Below, one piece after another: positions 44,222 to 52,858 of a DNA stretch of 64,000 nt. The stretch is from Massilia frigida (GTDB taxonomy: Bacteria; Pseudomonadota; Gammaproteobacteria; Burkholderiales; Burkholderiaceae_D), in contig NZ_WHJG01000029.1 in the NCBI RefSeq assembly GCF_011682175.1, forward strand, positions 34,505 through 98,504, written 5' to 3'. Position numbers and translations under genes: made by a program. The first letter of the stretch is position 1. Every line of letters starts with the position of its first letter. The notes beneath the pieces are model-generated. The model did no database searches. It was not told the origin of the DNA and was given only the letters and a program-made list of their open reading frames with translations.

Positions 44222-45637
44222 ATGAAAATTACGACACACGCGAGGGGGCTCATCTGCGCCGCAGGACTGTTCGCCGTTTCCCTATTAGCCGCATGCGGCG
44301 GCGGCGGGGACCAGGGACGCGATCCGATCCTGGGCCAGCCGGCCGCGGCCCTGGTCAGCGTCGCCGTCACGCCCGCCAACGCCACGGTACTCACCGCTGA
44401 AACCCGCCAGTTCACCGCCACCGCCACCTACGCCGATGGGACGTCGCGCGATGTGACATCGGCCTCGGCCTGGCTGTCCGCCTCGCCCGGCATTGCCGGC
44501 GTGGCCCCCGCCAGCGGCCTGGCCACCGGCGTGACTGCCGGCAGCGCTGCCATCACCGCCACTTTTTCCAGCAAGACCGGCGCCGCCACCCTGGCCGTGA
44601 CGACACCGTTGCCGCCGCCACCGCCGGTGGTCACCCTGTCGTCCATCGCGGTCACGCCGGCGACTGCGTCCATTACCGTGGGATCGACCCAGCAATTCAT
44701 TGCGATCGGCACTTACTCGGACAACTCGACCGCCATCATCACCAACGCGGTGACCTGGAACTCGGCCACGAATGCCAGCGGCACCATCGTGGCGTCCGGC
44801 ATGGCCTCCGGCGTCGCTGCCGGCACCACTGCGATCAGCGCCAGCAGCGGCGGCAAAACCGCCAGCGCCGTCCTGACGGTCACCGCGTTGCCGGTCGTGC
44901 CGCCAGTCGTGCCGCCGGTCGTTCCGCCAGTCGTACCACCGGTCGTACCGCCAGTCGTACCGCCAGTCGTGCCGCCAGTCGTGCCACCGGTCGTGCCACC
45001 AGTCGTGCCGCCAGTCGTTCCACCGGTCGTGCCACCAGCTACCGATATCAGCCTGGGCCGCGCCGCCAGCTTTGCCGTGCTCGCCGGTACCTCGATCACC
45101 AATAATTCCGGCGGCACCACCTTGGTCACCGGTGACGTTGGTGCCCCATCGCAAACCACCGCGCCAACCCAGTCCGCCGGCTACGCGAACTACAGCTCCG
45201 GCGCGATCCTGGCGGGTGCACTGGAAGACTTGCAAATTGCCGTGACCAGCGCCAATAGCCAGACCTGTACTGTCAGCTCGGCGTCGGGTGTCGATCTTGG
45301 CGGGCTGGTGCTCACGCCGGGCGTGTACTGCTATGCCGGCGCCATCAGCATCACCGGCACGCTGACGCTCAACGGTCCCGGCGTCTACATCTTCCGCACC
45401 GCCTCGACGCTCAACAGCACGGCCAATGCCATCGTGGCGCTGACCGGCGGCGCATCGGACGGCAGCCTGTACTGGATTCCGGCTGGCCCGACCACCCTGG
45501 GCGCGAACGGCGTCTTCAAGGGAGCTGTCCTGAGCCAGTCCGCCGCCATTACCGTCGGCGACAACACGAGCCTGTTGAGCGGCCGTGTACTGAGCGGCGC
45601 CGCGGTCACCCTGCGCAATAACAAGATCAGCAAATAA
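44222..45637 (+). CDS. DUF3494 (ice-binding-like) lipoprotein with two Ig-like domains, 1
   Basis: 471 residues. A lipobox (FAVSLLAACGGG, lipidated Cys near 21) places it on a membrane surface. Two bacterial Ig-like (BIG2) domains follow: VSVAVTPANATVLTAETRQFTATATYADGTSRDVT and SIAVTPATASITVGSTQQFIAIGTYSDNST. Then a rigid linker of about twelve Val-Val-Pro-Pro repeats, and a C-terminal DUF3494 domain (ASFAVLAGTSITNNSGGTTLVTGDVGA ... GVYCYAGAISITGTLTLNGPGVYIFRTASTLNSTANAI ... VTLRNNKISK), the beta-helix fold of many ice-binding proteins. DUF3494 proteins are not all ice binders, so adhesion is an alternative. Coupled to OmpA-like gene 2 after 44 bases. Confidence 0.92.
   Translation: MKITTHARGLICAAGLFAVSLLAACGGGGDQGRDPILGQPAAALVSVAVTPANATVLTAETRQFTATATYADGTSRDVTSASAWLSASPGIAGVAPASGLATGVTAGSAAITATFSSKTGAATLAVTTPLPPPPPVVTLSSIAVTPATASITVGSTQQFIAIGTYSDNSTAIITNAVTWNSATNASGTIVASGMASGVAAGTTAISASSGGKTASAVLTVTALPVVPPVVPPVVPPVVPPVVPPVVPPVVPPVVPPVVPPVVPPVVPPVVPPATDISLGRAASFAVLAGTSITNNSGGTTLVTGDVGAPSQTTAPTQSAGYANYSSGAILAGALEDLQIAVTSANSQTCTVSSASGVDLGGLVLTPGVYCYAGAISITGTLTLNGPGVYIFRTASTLNSTANAIVALTGGASDGSLYWIPAGPTTLGANGVFKGAVLSQSAAITVGDNTSLLSGRVLSGAAVTLRNNKISK
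44894..45038 (+). repeat. 12-base minisatellite coding Val-Val-Pro-Pro
   Basis: About twelve GTCGTNCCNCCN units in frame within the DUF3494 gene. A likely site of length variation without frameshift. Confidence 0.9.
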
Positions 45638-45681
45638 TCCGCCCCCCCCCCAGGCCGACCTCCATTTTTCGAAAGCACATC

Positions 45682-46821
45682 ATGACATTAGCAAAACACA
45701 TCGGCGCCCTGAGCGTCATCGGCTGCGCCCTGCTGGCAAGCCAGGCGGCACGCGCCGACGAGCCCTTCGTCAACCCGGAGTGGGCCAACAGCGCCTGGTA
45801 CATCGGCGCCGGGATCGGCCAATCGCGCGCCAATATCGACAATGAGCGCCTGACGCGCAGCCTGACGGCCAATGGCGCGGTCCTGAACTCCTTCAAGGTC
45901 GATGAGCGCGACCTGGCTTACAAGCTGTTTGTCGGCAAGCAACTGAACCGCTACTTCGCGGTCGAGGCAGGCTTTTTCGACCTGGGCAAGTTCGGCTTCG
46001 ATGCCAGCACGTCCCAGAATGGCCGTCTGGTCGGCGAAGCGGGCTTCCGCGGCGTCAACATGGATCTGGTGGCGCAGTTGCCGCTGTCGGACCGCTTTTC
46101 GGTACTGGGCCGGGTCGGCATGAATTACGCCAAGGCCAGCACGCACTTCAGGGGCAACCGCCTGTTCGCGGTGACCAATCCGAACCCGAGCGAGCGCAAG
46201 CTCAATGCCAAGGCCGGGCTGGGTCTGGAATTCAAATTCAGCGAAGCGCTGGCCCTGCGCGGCGAAGTCGAACGCTACCGCGTCAACGATGCCGTCGGTA
46301 ATCGCGGCGATGTCGATATGGCATCGGTGAGCCTGGTGTACAAGCTGGGTCGTCCGGCCGCGAGCCGGCCGGCCCCGGTCGAGCCGATGCCGGCGCCAGC
46401 GCCGGTCGCGGCGGCACCGGCGCCCGTTGCGCCAGCGTCTGCCGCACCGGTTGCCGTATCGGAAAAAGTATCCTTCGCCGCCGAAGCGCTGTTCGACTTC
46501 GACAAGTCGGTGGTCAAGCCGGAAGGCAAGGCCGCGCTCGACGACCTGCTGGGCAAGCTGCAAGGCATGAACACCGAAGTGATGGTCACGGTTGGCCACA
46601 CCGATTCGGTCGGTACCGATGCCTACAACCAGAAGCTGTCGATGCGCCGTGCCGAAGCGGTCAAGGCCTACATCGTCTCGAAAGGTGTGGAGGCGGCACG
46701 CGTCTACACGGAAGGCAAGGGCGAATCGCAGCCGGTTGCCGACAACAAGACAGCCGAAGGACGTGCCAAGAACCGCCGCGTGACGGTGGAAGTCGTCGGT
46801 ACCCGCAGCGTCAATCAATAA
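45682..46821 (+). CDS. OmpA-family outer-membrane protein 2
   Basis: 379 residues. Signal peptide (MTLAKHIGALSVIGCALLASQAARA), barrel opening FVNPEWANSAWYIGAGIGQSRANID, Pro/Ala linker, and an OmpA domain nearly identical to gene 1 (SEKVSFAAEALFDFDKSVVKPEGKAALDDLL, VGHTDSVGTDAYNQKLSMRR). The near-identity of the C-terminal domains against more varied barrels suggests recent duplication or gene conversion. Cotranscribed with DUF3494 gene 1. Confidence 0.95.
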   Translation: MTLAKHIGALSVIGCALLASQAARADEPFVNPEWANSAWYIGAGIGQSRANIDNERLTRSLTANGAVLNSFKVDERDLAYKLFVGKQLNRYFAVEAGFFDLGKFGFDASTSQNGRLVGEAGFRGVNMDLVAQLPLSDRFSVLGRVGMNYAKASTHFRGNRLFAVTNPNPSERKLNAKAGLGLEFKFSEALALRGEVERYRVNDAVGNRGDVDMASVSLVYKLGRPAASRPAPVEPMPAPAPVAAAPAPVAPASAAPVAVSEKVSFAAEALFDFDKSVVKPEGKAALDDLLGKLQGMNTEVMVTVGHTDSVGTDAYNQKLSMRRAEAVKAYIVSKGVEAARVYTEGKGESQPVADNKTAEGRAKNRRVTVEVVGTRSVNQ

Positions 46822-46831
46822 AGCGCCGCCA

Positions 46832-46906
46832 GCAACTGTTGTCTGACCGGGGTCAGACCCCCTTTGCATCGGGGTCAGACCCCTTCGCATTGATGACGAC
46901 AGTTGC
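46832..46906. repeat. 75-base palindromic element with two GGGGTCAGACCCC units
   Basis: GGGGTCAGACCCC occurs at 46849-46861 and 46871-46883 (period 22), flanked by an imperfect inverted repeat (GCAACTGTTGTC 46832-46843 and GACGACAGTTGC 46895-46906, one mismatch). Together they can fold into a long hairpin just after the OmpA-like gene 2 stop. It could act as a terminator-like structure or be a small REP/MITE-like element. Confidence 0.7.
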
Positions 46907-47006
46907 ATGCGCGGCAGGAACTTTGAATGGGCCAGCGGCCCATTTTTTGCCCGGAAAGGGCGTTCCATGGCGCCCGCAGGACTTTCCCGTTGCGTTTTAG
47001 TACAAT

Positions 47007-47072
47007 GTTGCCAATCTTTAAGTCGTTATGTTCGCTGACGCACGGAAGACCCTGATGCGTAGGAGAATAGTG
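47007..47072 (+). promoter_or_regulatory. Shared upstream element, copy C (before DUF3494 gene 2)
   Basis: TTGCCAATCTTTAAGTCG, TATGTTCGCT at 47027, AATAGTG at 47066 (39-base spacing). Start codon 51 bases after AATAGTG, again with CCCAAGGA as ribosome site. The rest of the 46907-47122 gap holds no gene. Confidence 0.55.
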
Positions 47073-47122
47073 TTGAATGCACTTCGTAGCGGCAAGAAAT
47101 TTTCATTCCCAAGGATGCTTTG

Positions 47123-48559
47123 ATGAACATTACAAAATATACAACAACCCTGTTATGCGCGACCGGCCTGCTGGCCGCGTCCCTGCTGGCAGCGTGCGGC
47201 GGTAGCAGTGACCACGGCCGCGATCCGATTCTTGGCCTGCCGGCTGCGGAACTGGTCAGCGTCACGGTCACGCCGCCAACGGCCACCGTACTGACCGGCG
47301 CCAGCCAGCAATTCACGGCAACCGCCAGCTACGCCGACGGTACGTCGCGGAATGTGACCGATGTGTCGGTGTGGGCCTCGGCCTCGCCGACCATCGCCCG
47401 CGTGACCCCGTCCAGCGGCCTGGCCACCGGCCTGACCCCTGGCAGCGCCGCCATCACCGCCGCCTTCGGCGCCAAAACCGGCGCGGCGACCCTGGTGGTC
47501 AACGCACAAGTACCGGTCAATCCGCCTGTGGTCATCAGCCTGAGCGGCCTGTCGGTCACCCCGGCCGCTGCCAGCGTGCGCGTTGGCGCCAGCCAGCAGT
47601 TCACCGCGATCGCCACGTATTCCGACAGCTCGACCGCCGTCGTCACGAATGACGTGAAGTGGGCTTCGGGCAGCACCGCCATCGCTACCGTTGCCGCTTC
47701 GGGCAGCGCGACCGGCGTTGCCGTTGGCAATACCCTGATCACGGCCACCTCGGGTGACAAGAGCGCCAGCGGCGCGCTGACCGTCACCCCGGCATTGATT
47801 ATCGACCCGCCGCCGGTGGTTCCACCCGTCGTTCCGCCAGTCGTTCCACCAGTCGTTCCACCAGTCGTGCCGCCAGTGGTGCCACCGGTCGTGCCGCCAG
47901 TGGTGCCGCCAGTGACCACCCCGCCAGTGGTGACGCCACCCGCCATTGACGTGCCTGCCGATGGCGGCATCGGCCTTGGCCGCGCGCGCGAATTTGCCGT
48001 GCTGGCAGTGACCACCATCACCAACAACGCTGGCGGCACCACCCTGGTGACCGGTGACGTCGGTGCGCCCGTCCAGAATGTCGAACCGCCGCAGCCTATC
48101 GGCTTCCGCAACGTCAAGTCCGGCTTCGAGCTGAGTGGTCCATATGAAGATCTGCAAGTGGCCGTGATCAATGCCAACAACCGTCCTTGCGCCATCCTGT
48201 CCGACGCCGGCATCGACCTCGGCGGACTGGTGCTCCAGCCTGGCGTGTACTGCTATTCCGGCGCGATCAGCCTGACCGGCAAACTGACCCTGAGCGGCAA
48301 CGGTACCTACATCTTCCGCGCCAAGTCGACGCTGACCACGATGGCCAACTCCAGCATTGAGCTGACCAACGGTGCACGCGCCGACAATCTGTTCTGGGTA
48401 CCGGTCGAAGCGACCACCCTGGGCGCCAACAGCGCGTTCAAGGGAACGATCCTGAGCCGTGGCGAAGACATCACGGTCGGCGACGGCGCGACGGTGTTGA
48501 ACGGTCGTTTGCTGAGCGGCAAGGCTGTAACGCTGCGCAACAACAAGATCACCAAATAA
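47123..48559 (+). CDS. DUF3494 (ice-binding-like) lipoprotein with two Ig-like domains, 2
   Basis: 478 residues, a paralogue of DUF3494 gene 1 with the same order: lipobox (LLAASLLAACGGS), two BIG2-type domains (VTVTPPTATVLTGASQQFTATASYADGTSRNVT; LSVTPAAASVRVGASQQFTAIATYSDSST), a shorter Val-Val-Pro-Pro linker (about eight units, 47815-47910) with Thr/Pro after it, and the DUF3494 beta-helix (REFAVLAVTTITNNAGGTTLVTGDVGA ... VTLRNNKITK). ATG 47123 fits the ribosome site and the lipoprotein signal. Ends 22 bases before OmpA-like gene 3. Confidence 0.92.
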   Translation: MNITKYTTTLLCATGLLAASLLAACGGSSDHGRDPILGLPAAELVSVTVTPPTATVLTGASQQFTATASYADGTSRNVTDVSVWASASPTIARVTPSSGLATGLTPGSAAITAAFGAKTGAATLVVNAQVPVNPPVVISLSGLSVTPAAASVRVGASQQFTAIATYSDSSTAVVTNDVKWASGSTAIATVAASGSATGVAVGNTLITATSGDKSASGALTVTPALIIDPPPVVPPVVPPVVPPVVPPVVPPVVPPVVPPVVPPVTTPPVVTPPAIDVPADGGIGLGRAREFAVLAVTTITNNAGGTTLVTGDVGAPVQNVEPPQPIGFRNVKSGFELSGPYEDLQVAVINANNRPCAILSDAGIDLGGLVLQPGVYCYSGAISLTGKLTLSGNGTYIFRAKSTLTTMANSSIELTNGARADNLFWVPVEATTLGANSAFKGTILSRGEDITVGDGATVLNGRLLSGKAVTLRNNKITK

Positions 48560-48581
48560 TAATAATTTTCGAGAGAGAGCA

Positions 48582-49724
48582 ATGACATTTACTAAAAAAG
48601 CGGGCCTCATGGGCGCCATTGGCTGCGCCCTGGTGGCTGGCCAGGCAATGGCGGCGGACGACGTCTTCATCAACCCGGAGTGGGCCAACAGCGCCTGGTA
48701 CGTGGGTGGCAACATCGGCCAGTCGCGCGCCAACATCGACGACGTGCGCCTGATCCGCAGCCTGACCGCCAACGGCGCCGGCCTGAACTCGTTCAACGCG
48801 GACGAGAAAGATGTCGGCTACAAGCTGTACGTCGGCAAGCAGCTGAACCAGTACTTCGCGGTCGAGGCCGGCTTCTTCGACCTGGGCAAGTTCAGCTTTA
48901 AGTCGACCACCACCCAGAACGGCACACTCAACGGCGAAGCCGGTTTCCGTGGCGCCAATCTGGACCTGGTGGCGCAAGTGCCGCTGTCGCAGCGCTTCTC
49001 GGTATTCGGCCGTGCTGGCATGAACTATGCCAAGGCGAGCACGCGCTTCAATGGTAACCGCCTGTTCGCGGTGACCAATCCGAGCCCGAGCGAGCGCAAG
49101 CTCAACGCCAAGGCCGGCTTGGGCCTGGAATACAAGTTCAGCGAAGCGCTGGCCTTGCGCGGCGAAGTCGAGCGCTACCGCGTCAACGATGCCGTGGGCA
49201 ACCGTGGCGATGTCGATCTGTTCTCGTTCGGCCTGGTCTACAAGATCGGCCGTCCGGCCGCCAAGGCCGCACCGGCACCGGTTGCGCCGGCACCGGCGCC
49301 AGTGGTGCCGACCGTGGCGCCGGAAGCGGCCCAGCCACAGCTTGAACCAGCCAAGCCGCTGAAACCGGTCGCCGAAAAAACCACCTTCTCGGCCGAAGCC
49401 GCGTTTGCCTTCGACAGCGCCGTGCTGCGTCCGGCGGGCAAGGAATCGCTCGATGGGCTGCTGACCAAGCTGCAAGGCATGGATGCGGACGTCATGATCA
49501 CGGTTGGCCACACCGACTCGATCGGGCGCGCCGCCTACAACGAGAAGCTGTCGCTGCGCCGCGCCGAGTCGGTCAAGGCTTACCTGGTGTCGAAGGGCGT
49601 CGACGCCGCGCGCGTCTACACCGAAGGCAAGGGCGAAACCCAGCCGGTGGCCGACAACAAAACGGCCGAAGGCCGCGCCAAGAACCGCCGCGTGACGGTG
49701 GAAGTGGTCGGTACGCGCCGCTAA
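48582..49724 (+). CDS. OmpA-family outer-membrane protein 3
   Basis: 380 residues. Signal peptide (MTFTKKAGLMGAIGCALVAGQAMA), barrel FINPEWANSAWYVGGNIGQSRANID, longer linker (PAPAPVVPTVAPEAAQPQLEPAKPLKPV), and a more divergent OmpA domain (AEKTTFSAEAAFAFDSAVLRPAGKESLDGLL, VGHTDSIGRAAYNEKLSLRRAES). GAGAGAG lies seven to twelve bases before the ATG. The last member of the array; a terminator follows. Confidence 0.95.
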   Translation: MTFTKKAGLMGAIGCALVAGQAMAADDVFINPEWANSAWYVGGNIGQSRANIDDVRLIRSLTANGAGLNSFNADEKDVGYKLYVGKQLNQYFAVEAGFFDLGKFSFKSTTTQNGTLNGEAGFRGANLDLVAQVPLSQRFSVFGRAGMNYAKASTRFNGNRLFAVTNPSPSERKLNAKAGLGLEYKFSEALALRGEVERYRVNDAVGNRGDVDLFSFGLVYKIGRPAAKAAPAPVAPAPAPVVPTVAPEAAQPQLEPAKPLKPVAEKTTFSAEAAFAFDSAVLRPAGKESLDGLLTKLQGMDADVMITVGHTDSIGRAAYNEKLSLRRAESVKAYLVSKGVDAARVYTEGKGETQPVADNKTAEGRAKNRRVTVEVVGTRR

Positions 49725-49744
49725 GCCGATCCGGCTTGCTGTGC

Positions 49745-49782
49745 AAAAAACCGCCGGGCTGCGCGCCTTGCGGTTTTTTTTC
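49745..49782 (+). terminator. Intrinsic terminator after the OmpA/DUF3494 array
   Basis: AAAAAACCGC (49745-49754) pairs with GCGGTTTTTT (49770-49779), T-tract to 49781. The A-rich left arm could make it work in both directions. Confidence 0.88.
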
Positions 49783-49893
49783 GTCGATGAGCGGCGTTTA
49801 CGCATGCCATCGATCAATTTTTGTGTGGCAGCGTACGGTCGGCCGAGGCTGGCGGGGGTGTAATGGCGGCTGGCATATCATCGGCAGCTCCCC

Positions 49894-52449
49894 ATGCGCA
49901 AGAAAAACGGCGACGCCCACGCCATCGCAGCGCTGGCCCGGCCCGGCTTCGTCCAGGTGCGCGGCGCGCGCGAGCATAATCTCAAGAACGTCGATGTCGA
50001 CATACCGCGCGACGCACTGGTCGTGTTCACCGGCGTGTCCGGCTCGGGCAAGTCCTCGCTCGCTTTCGGTACCCTGTACGCCGAGGCCCAGCGGCGCTAC
50101 CTCGAATCGGTGTCGCCCTACGCGCGCCGCCTGTTCCACCAGATGCCGGTGCCCGACCTCGACGATATCGACGGCTTGCCGCCCGCCGTCGCCCTGCAGC
50201 AGCAGCGCGGCTCGCCCACCACCCGCTCGTCGGTCGGCAGCGTGAGCACCTTGTCCAATTCCCTGCGCATGCTGTATTCGCGCGCCGGCGACTATCCGGC
50301 GCGCCAGCCGCTCCTGTACGCCGAATCGTTTTCGCCGAATACCCCGGAAGGGGCGTGCACCGAGTGCCATGGGCTGGGCCGCGTGTACCAGGTCACGGAA
50401 CAATCGATGGTCCCCGACGACAGCCTGACCATCCGCGAACGCGCCGTTGCCGCCTGGCCCACCGCCTGGCACGGCCAGAACCTGCGCGATATCCTCGTCA
50501 CGCTCGGCCACGATGTGGATAGGCCCTGGCGCGACCTGCCCAAAAAGGTGCGCAACTGGATCCTGTTCACCGACGAGCAGCCAAGCGTGCCGGTGTACGC
50601 GGGCTTCACGCCCGACGAAGTGCGCGCGGCGCTCAAGCGCAGGGAAACGCCGAGCTACCAGGGCACCTTCACGGGTGCGCGCCGCTACGTGCTGCACACC
50701 TTTGCCAGCACCGAAAGCGCCTCGATGAAAAAGCGCGTGGCGCGCTACATGGTCAGCGCCGAATGCCCGCTATGCCGCGGCAAGCGCCTGCGCCAGGAAT
50801 CGCTGTCGGTGACGTTTGGGGGCATGGACATCGCCGACATCGCGCGCCTGCCGCTGGAACGCTTGTCGACACTGCTGCGGCCCTTCGCCGATGGCAGCGC
50901 GCCGCGCAATGCCAGGGCGGCGGCGCTGCATCCCGAAAAAACCATCGTCACGCGCCGCATCGCCGAAGACCTGGTCGCGCGCCTGGACGTGCTGCTGGCG
51001 CTGGGCCTGGGCTACCTCTCGCTCGAACGCAGCACGCCGACCCTGTCGCCGGGCGAGTTGCAGCGCCTGCGCCTGGCGACCCAGGTGCGCTCCAACCTGT
51101 TCGGCGTGGTGTATGTGCTCGACGAGCCGTCCGCCGGCCTGCATCCGGCCGATACCGAAGCCTTGCTCACCGCGCTGGCCCAGCTCAAGGCGGCCGGCAA
51201 TTCGCTGTTCGTGGTCGAACATGCGCTCGACGTGATCCGCCACGCCGACTGGATTGTCGACGTCGGCCCCGAGGCGGGCGAGCAGGGCGGCCATGTCCTG
51301 TACAGCGGCCCGCCCGACGGCCTGCGCCATATCGAGGCATCGCACACGCGCCGCTATCTGTTCGCGGCCGACCCGCCGGCGCCGCGCACGCCACGCACGC
51401 CAGGCGCCTGGCTGCGTCTCGAAGGCGTCAGCCGCAATAACCTCGACCGCCTCGATATCGACCTGCCGCTCGGCGTGCTGGCCAGCGTGACTGGCGTCTC
51501 CGGCTCGGGCAAATCGACCCTGGTCAGCCAGGTGCTGGTGGAACTGGTGGGCGCCGCGCTTGGCCAGCCGCAGGCGGCGCAGGCCGACGAAGCCGAGGAG
51601 CCGGAACACGAAGAGATCATTGCCACCGAGGGGCGCATCGTGTCGGGCATGGAGCACATCAAGCGCCTGGTGCGGGTCGACCAGAAGCCGATCGGGCGCA
51701 CGCCGCGTTCCAACCTGGCCACCTACACCGGCCTGTTCGACCATGTGCGCAAGCTGTTCGCCTCCACCGGCACCGCACGCGCGCGGCGTTACGACGCGGG
51801 CCGCTTTTCGTTCAACGTGGCCAAGGGACGCTGCGCGCATTGCGAAGGCGAGGGACAGGTCATGGTCGAACTGCTGTTCCTGCCCAGCGTGTACGCGCCA
51901 TGCCCGACCTGCAACGGCGCGCGCTACAACGCGAAAACGCTGGAGGTGACGTACAACGGCAAGAATATCGCCGAGGTGCTGGCCATGACGGTCGATGCCG
52001 CCGCCGCCTTCTTCGCGCAGGAAGCGCCGGTGGCGCGTTCGCTGGACGTGCTGCGCGATGTCGGCCTGGGCTACCTGCGCCTCGGCCAGCCGGCCACCGA
52101 GCTGTCGGGCGGGGAGGCGCAGCGCATCAAGCTGGCTACGGAATTGCAGCGCGCCGCGCGCGGCAGCATGCTGTATGTCCTCGACGAACCGACCACCGGC
52201 TTGCATCCGTCCGACGTCGACAAGCTGCTGGTGCAGCTGGAACGGCTGGTCGAAGCGGGCAACAGCGTGATCGTGGTCGAACACACGATGCGGGTGGTGG
52301 CCGCCAGCGACTGGGTGATCGATATCGGTCCGGGCGCCGGGGACGCGGGCGGGAAGGTGGTGTGCTCAGGGCCGCCGGCCGTGCTGGCGCGCGAGAAACG
52401 CAGCCGCACCGCACCGTATCTGGTCAAATTCCTGGCGGCGAAAAGCTGA
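49894..52449 (+). CDS. UvrA-like ABC-ATPase (short UvrA2-type)
   Basis: 851 residues against about 940 for UvrA1. Two ABC modules: [29 protein letters not shown] with [14 protein letters not shown] and [16 protein letters not shown]; and [18 protein letters not shown] with [17 protein letters not shown] and [16 protein letters not shown]. Zinc-finger Cys pairs: CTECHG, CPLCRG, CAHCEG and CPTCNG. The first signature is LSPGE instead of LSGGE, a form I associate with the UvrA2 type; its role (damage tolerance or drug resistance) is less sure than that of UvrA1. No uvrB or uvrC nearby. Lies before a set of DNA repair genes. Confidence 0.9.
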   Translation: MRKKNGDAHAIAALARPGFVQVRGAREHNLKNVDVDIPRDALVVFTGVSGSGKSSLAFGTLYAEAQRRYLESVSPYARRLFHQMPVPDLDDIDGLPPAVALQQQRGSPTTRSSVGSVSTLSNSLRMLYSRAGDYPARQPLLYAESFSPNTPEGACTECHGLGRVYQVTEQSMVPDDSLTIRERAVAAWPTAWHGQNLRDILVTLGHDVDRPWRDLPKKVRNWILFTDEQPSVPVYAGFTPDEVRAALKRRETPSYQGTFTGARRYVLHTFASTESASMKKRVARYMVSAECPLCRGKRLRQESLSVTFGGMDIADIARLPLERLSTLLRPFADGSAPRNARAAALHPEKTIVTRRIAEDLVARLDVLLALGLGYLSLERSTPTLSPGELQRLRLATQVRSNLFGVVYVLDEPSAGLHPADTEALLTALAQLKAAGNSLFVVEHALDVIRHADWIVDVGPEAGEQGGHVLYSGPPDGLRHIEASHTRRYLFAADPPAPRTPRTPGAWLRLEGVSRNNLDRLDIDLPLGVLASVTGVSGSGKSTLVSQVLVELVGAALGQPQAAQADEAEEPEHEEIIATEGRIVSGMEHIKRLVRVDQKPIGRTPRSNLATYTGLFDHVRKLFASTGTARARRYDAGRFSFNVAKGRCAHCEGEGQVMVELLFLPSVYAPCPTCNGARYNAKTLEVTYNGKNIAEVLAMTVDAAAAFFAQEAPVARSLDVLRDVGLGYLRLGQPATELSGGEAQRIKLATELQRAARGSMLYVLDEPTTGLHPSDVDKLLVQLERLVEAGNSVIVVEHTMRVVAASDWVIDIGPGAGDAGGKVVCSGPPAVLAREKRSRTAPYLVKFLAAKS

Positions 52450-52537
52450 TGCGGCGTAGGGAAAGGAAGGTCAGTCGTGACGCTTGCGGCGGCTCCAGAT
52501 GCGCGCCAAGGGCGCACCGCTTGGAGCGTTCACCGGT

Positions 52538-52660
52538 TTAATGAAAAAACAAGGCCGCCGCGGTACCGCTTAACACATCGGTGGAGCACAACAAATACGT
52601 TGCGGCGCTAGCCAGGGCGACGTGCAGGGCAGCCCAAGTCAGTGGAAATAAGCGCATCAT
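52538..52660 (-). CDS. Small hydrophobic protein, 40 aa
   Basis: A short gene with GGAGG six bases before its ATG (52660; a second ATG follows at once at 52657). The product starts MMRLFPLTWAALHVALASAA and is one likely membrane helix or signal-like segment ending in ALFFH. I do not recognise it; small proteins of this kind next to RecQ are not known to me. It is the only coding candidate in the 410 bases between the UvrA-like and RecQ genes. Confidence 0.5.
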   Translation of the reverse strand: MMRLFPLTWAALHVALASAATYLLCSTDVLSGTAAALFFH

Positions 52661-52858
52661 GATGTCCTCCGGTCGTGCGTTAAGAGAATTGCTTTCGGTA
52701 TGTGATCATCTTAGTCAATGTTCTCTGTAGAAACTATCGGTAAAACGTCCGACGACATGTAGGACTTTGGCTCGCCAGTTTCGCTGTTGCCATTATCCTA
52801 CGAAAAATGTAGGCGACGTCCTATGGTGAACCGTTGGCGTGCGCCATAAAGTTGTGCC

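Noticed and set aside
44894..45038. Regular 12-base repeats as a CRISPR-like array
   Set aside because: They are an in-frame protein repeat (Val-Val-Pro-Pro) with no spacers.
46849..46883. Two GGGGTCAGACCCC copies as a CRISPR or phage attachment site
   Set aside because: Only two copies 22 bases apart with no cas gene, integrase or tRNA; a hairpin element explains them better.
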